Source: Candidatus Iainarchaeum sp. (GTDB taxonomy: Archaea > Iainarchaeota > Iainarchaeia > JAADDC01). Taken from it: DNA of 7,019 nucleotides. The notes under the pieces are model-generated. The model had not been told where the DNA came from, did not search any database, and worked only from the letters and a program-made list of their open reading frames with translations. Positions 5,735 through 7,019 of this stretch are shown piece by piece; the stretch's first letter is position 1; each line of letters starts with the position of its first letter. Both the position numbers and the translations under genes were made by a program. The DNA is taken from NCBI GenBank assembly GCA_015520865.1, contig WAPE01000016.1, positions 1-7,019 of the forward strand, given 5' to 3'.

Positions 5735-7019
5735 ATGCCGGTTTGTAAACCAAAGGCCGCCGCTATTAAGGATTTTCCACAAGGGATGGGTGTGGAGGTT
5801 AAGCTGCTTGATACCTTTCCCCACGTTGATTCTTTGGGACCGGAGGAGATCATAGCCCTCGGTGGTTTTGGGACGATATCAACGAGCGATTTCAACGAAA
5901 TGAAGGAACGGATGGGCAGAGAGGAGATCGAAGAGAAAGTAAGGGAGATCTTGTTGAACGCAATCGTGAGGGGCTATGCGTCGATGACGACGTCGACCGC
6001 TCTTCTATTTTCCATAAAGGGAAGTAGGATCCTTGACCTCTTTGTGACAGCCTATCCCTACGGCTCCTATATGGTTCTATCACAACGATACGTGCCAGTA
6101 GAAAAACCGGAGATGCCTGGCTGGGTAGGAAACGACGTCAGGGACTTCGTAAGGGAGGAGATAAAGGTTTACAAAGAAATCGTGGACCTGGGGATTCGAA
6201 GGGAGGAGGCTCGAGGCGTCCTCGGTCTAGGAACCCCAACCCACATGCTAGCAGTCTTTTCAGTGGAGAGCGTCTCTGGATTGAGGAAGTGGGGAGGGGA
6301 GCATCGAGAGATTTCAGAATTCTTGGACCTCGTTGAGGATGAAGTGCTTAGGTCTGACGTAGCCGAGATCTATCTAACCACGCGGAACGCTCCCACCATG
6401 GGAGGACCCTTCCCCCATCCCTTCCATCACGAAAAGCTCGAGGCGGGCGATTGGGAGGTTGCTTCCTACAGCTGGAACGGAAGAACGGATGGTGTAGAGA
6501 AAATGAAGGAGATCATAAAGGATATTCGAAGAACTCCACCCAGAACGTGGAAAGAGCTCGTTGAGAACACAGTAAAGCTCTCAAGGATCGCATACAGATA
6601 TGCCACAGAGTTTTCAGTAACCCTAAGGGGGAAGATGCCACTCACTACGTTCAACGAGCTGAAGAGACATCGGACGCTCAAGATAGCGGTGGAAGGTATA
6701 TATAATGCCATGGAAAGGGGAGAATTCTACGTGTATCCTTCCGTAAGAAATAATCCCGAGGCAAGAAGGTTGTACAACTGGGTGATGGATGGGTTCAGGA
6801 GGCTAGATGGCCCAGAAGAGGAGAGGATTTATGCGCTTCCCCAAAGCGTCCTGCTAGGCGTAGAGTTTGTTCTAGAATTTCATCAGCTGACAGCCCCATC
6901 ACTCTTTTACCGAATAAGGTCCTGTGATCGGGCAGAAACTTCTATGAAGCAGATCGTAAGGAGGATCCCTTACCTCATAAGGGAAGCGGTCCCGGAATAC
7001 GGTCTGTCTCTTATACACA
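5735..7019 (+). CDS. Tandem ThyX-like (FAD-dependent thymidylate synthase family) protein, 3' end cut by contig end
   Basis: A long ThyX-family protein with two successive Thy1 domains. Only residues 1-423 are native; the last codons are adapter. Half one (about 18-210) has the ThyX frame GYASMTTSTALLFSI from residue 80, SQRYV at 116-120 and ARGVLGLGT at 159-167, but AYP replaces the RHR of the RHRxxSxxxxSxRY signature. Half two (about 240-423) has KRHRTLK with R311-H312-R313, but Gly and Tyr replace the later Ser and Arg; YALPQ at 366-370 and RIR at 393-395 match the family's C-terminal region. The signature is therefore divided between halves. Canonical ThyX (about 220 aa) makes dTMP from dUMP with FAD and methylenetetrahydrofolate; I recall long bacterial homologues with a similar arrangement, of uncertain activity. 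ATG 5735 is the first in-frame start; ATG 5786 is also possible and lies closer to the conserved region. It diverges from the ASCH-NifX operon. Confidence 0.82.
   Translation, partial: MPVCKPKAAAIKDFPQGMGVEVKLLDTFPHVDSLGPEEIIALGGFGTISTSDFNEMKERMGREEIEEKVREILLNAIVRGYASMTTSTALLFSIKGSRILDLFVTAYPYGSYMVLSQRYVPVEKPEMPGWVGNDVRDFVREEIKVYKEIVDLGIRREEARGVLGLGTPTHMLAVFSVESVSGLRKWGGEHREISEFLDLVEDEVLRSDVAEIYLTTRNAPTMGGPFPHPFHHEKLEAGDWEVASYSWNGRTDGVEKMKEIIKDIRRTPPRTWKELVENTVKLSRIAYRYATEFSVTLRGKMPLTTFNELKRHRTLKIAVEGIYNAMERGEFYVYPSVRNNPEARRLYNWVMDGFRRLDGPEEERIYALPQSVLLGVEFVLEFHQLTAPSLFYRIRSCDRAETSMKQIVRRIPYLIREAVPEYGLSLIH
7004..7019. other. Tn5/Nextera mosaic-end adapter remnant at contig end
   Basis: The final 16 bases, CTGTCTCTTATACACA, exactly match the start of the standard Nextera transposase adapter read-through sequence. 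They are almost certainly untrimmed library sequence, so the genome part of the window ends at about 7003. Confidence 0.95.

Noticed and set aside
5647..6711. Minus-strand open frames opposite the ThyX-like gene
   Set aside because: Low-complexity Ser/Arg/Pro-rich translations, antisense to a frame with clear ThyX motifs.

Overview
The window looks like the end of a metagenome-derived contig from a thermophilic archaeon. The archaeal evidence is a class I (archaeal-type) CCA-adding enzyme, an archaeal GspE/TadA/KlbA-type secretion ATPase, TATA elements about 25 bp upstream of several start codons that lack a Shine-Dalgarno sequence (leaderless style), and AGG/ATA-rich codon use. Proteins rich in Glu, Lys and Arg fit a thermophile. 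I cannot place it to phylum. The last 16 bases match the Tn5/Nextera mosaic-end adapter, so the right edge is a library artefact and not genome.

Layout: (1) 1-1392, minus: a secretion/pilus assembly ATPase that runs off the left edge. (2) 1393-1423: a 31-bp divergent promoter region with two interlocked TATA-like boxes. (3) 1424-2785, plus: cca. (4) 2747-5672, minus: three genes with overlapping ends, read right to left: an ASCH + NifX/NifB-type (dinitrogenase Fe-Mo cofactor) fusion, a radical SAM protein of the TIGR03960-like type, and an unrecognised His-rich protein whose TTG start is backed by a very strong ribosome binding site. Its 3' end overlaps the cca 3' end by 39 bp. (5) 5673-5734: a second divergent promoter region. 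(6) 5735 to the right edge, plus: a tandem ThyX-like flavoprotein cut off by the contig end.

The window is almost wholly coding. No tRNA, rRNA, CRISPR array or mobile element was seen. The most interesting part is 2747-7003: a tightly coupled operon of uncharacterised proteins (RNA- or nucleotide-binding ASCH, cofactor-type NifX domain, radical SAM) diverging from a double-domain ThyX-like enzyme whose catalytic motif is split between its halves. Together they are a candidate for an undescribed nucleotide or RNA modification pathway, but that is inference from gene neighbourhood only.
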